A program made the translations under genes and the position numbers. A stretch of DNA of 64,000 bases from Polaribacter septentrionalilitoris (GTDB lineage Bacteria; Bacteroidota; Bacteroidia; Flavobacteriales; Flavobacteriaceae): the NCBI RefSeq assembly GCF_009832745.1, contig NZ_VRMJ01000046.1, positions 153,206-217,205 of the forward strand, given 5' to 3'. Below the pieces are notes generated by a model. It did not search any database. It saw only the letters and a list, made by a program, of their open reading frames with translations, and had not been told where the DNA came from. Positions 63,896 through 64,000 of this stretch are shown here, in pieces. How positions within the stretch are numbered: the stretch's first letter is position 1; each line of letters starts with the position of its first letter.

Positions 63896-64000
63896 ATGAC
63901 ATTTGAAGATATAAAAGAAAAGTATTCTGAACGAGAACCTACATTTCCAACGAATTGTCCTGAACCGAATGAAAAGGACTTGAACGAATTAATTGAAAAA
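63896..64000 (+). CDS. Unknown small protein, 3' end cut by the window edge
   Basis: ATG 63896 opens a frame of 35 codons to the window end (MTFEDIKEKYSEREPTF, then NCPEPNEKDLNELIEK), 55 bases after the recombinase. The composition is charged and soluble. I do not recognise it. The short gap contains AACCAGTTGTACACAATT and no recognised promoter, so it may be cotranscribed with the recombinase or be a captured gene. Confidence 0.6.
   Translation, partial: MTFEDIKEKYSEREPTFPTNCPEPNEKDLNELIEK

Overview
The window comes from a bacterium of the phylum Bacteroidota, most likely a marine member of the Flavobacteriaceae. Supporting signs are strongly AT-rich DNA, TAnnTTTG -7 boxes (several with a TTG/TTTG about 19 bases upstream), few recognisable Shine-Dalgarno sites, a type IX secretion (T9SS) C-terminal sorting domain, a T9SS plug protein (DUF5103), a six-gene Na+-NQR operon, and families typical of the phylum (DUF2723, DUF3667, DUF4407, DUF4861). 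Genus cannot be fixed from the sequence alone.

Layout. 1-9.6 kb: a partial Gfo/Idh/MocA oxidoreductase, then an eight-gene minus-strand uronate operon: SDR fructuronate/mannonate oxidoreductase, uxuA, kduI, kduD, a DUF4861 lipoprotein, and a dctP-dctQ-dctM TRAP transporter. It is headed by two palindromic operators and faces a divergent LacI-type regulator. Together these genes should import uronates from a marine polysaccharide (alginate, pectin or ulvan type) and turn them into 2-keto-3-deoxygluconate; the KDG kinase and KDPG aldolase are not in the window. 9.9-15.3 kb: a full Leloir galactose locus, galE divergent from gntR-galM-galK-galT, with an inverted repeat spanning both -33 elements, then tRNA-Leu. 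15.4-25.1 kb: peptidases, a cyclophilin lipoprotein, a broken DUF2490 gene, a DUF4407 membrane protein flanked by extragenic repeats, a PhnA-domain protein, and an rpe-exonuclease/GIY-YIG-FAD oxidoreductase operon.

25.2-35.4 kb: a surface-protein locus with an unrecognised 275-residue secreted protein, a 3040-residue T9SS cargo protein built of calcium-binding thrombospondin type 3 repeats with four cysteine-bracketed variable inserts and a CBM6-like insertion, and a 54-residue proline-rich membrane mini-protein resembling the PID-CTERM type. 35.5-44.9 kb: CBS protein, tRNA-Arg with a duplicated tail, retropepsin-like protease, YqeY, alpha/beta hydrolase, and nqrABCDEF. 45-57.8 kb: T9SS plug, apaG, a DUF3667 zinc-ribbon membrane protein that seems to start on ATT, NRDE protein, pruA, a tricorn-like protease, tRNA-Gln, a DUF2723 glycosyltransferase-like protein and a polysaccharide deacetylase. 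57.8-64 kb: a thioredoxin fold lacking its CXXC, a membrane metallophosphoesterase, polA (with an extragenic-type repeat inside its coding sequence), a tyrosine recombinase preceded by a hairpin-rich leader, and the start of a small unknown gene.

Most of the window is ordinary chromosomal DNA. The least explained parts are the giant surface-protein locus, the recombinase at the right edge with its possible recombination site, and the short repeats that have entered operons and one coding sequence.
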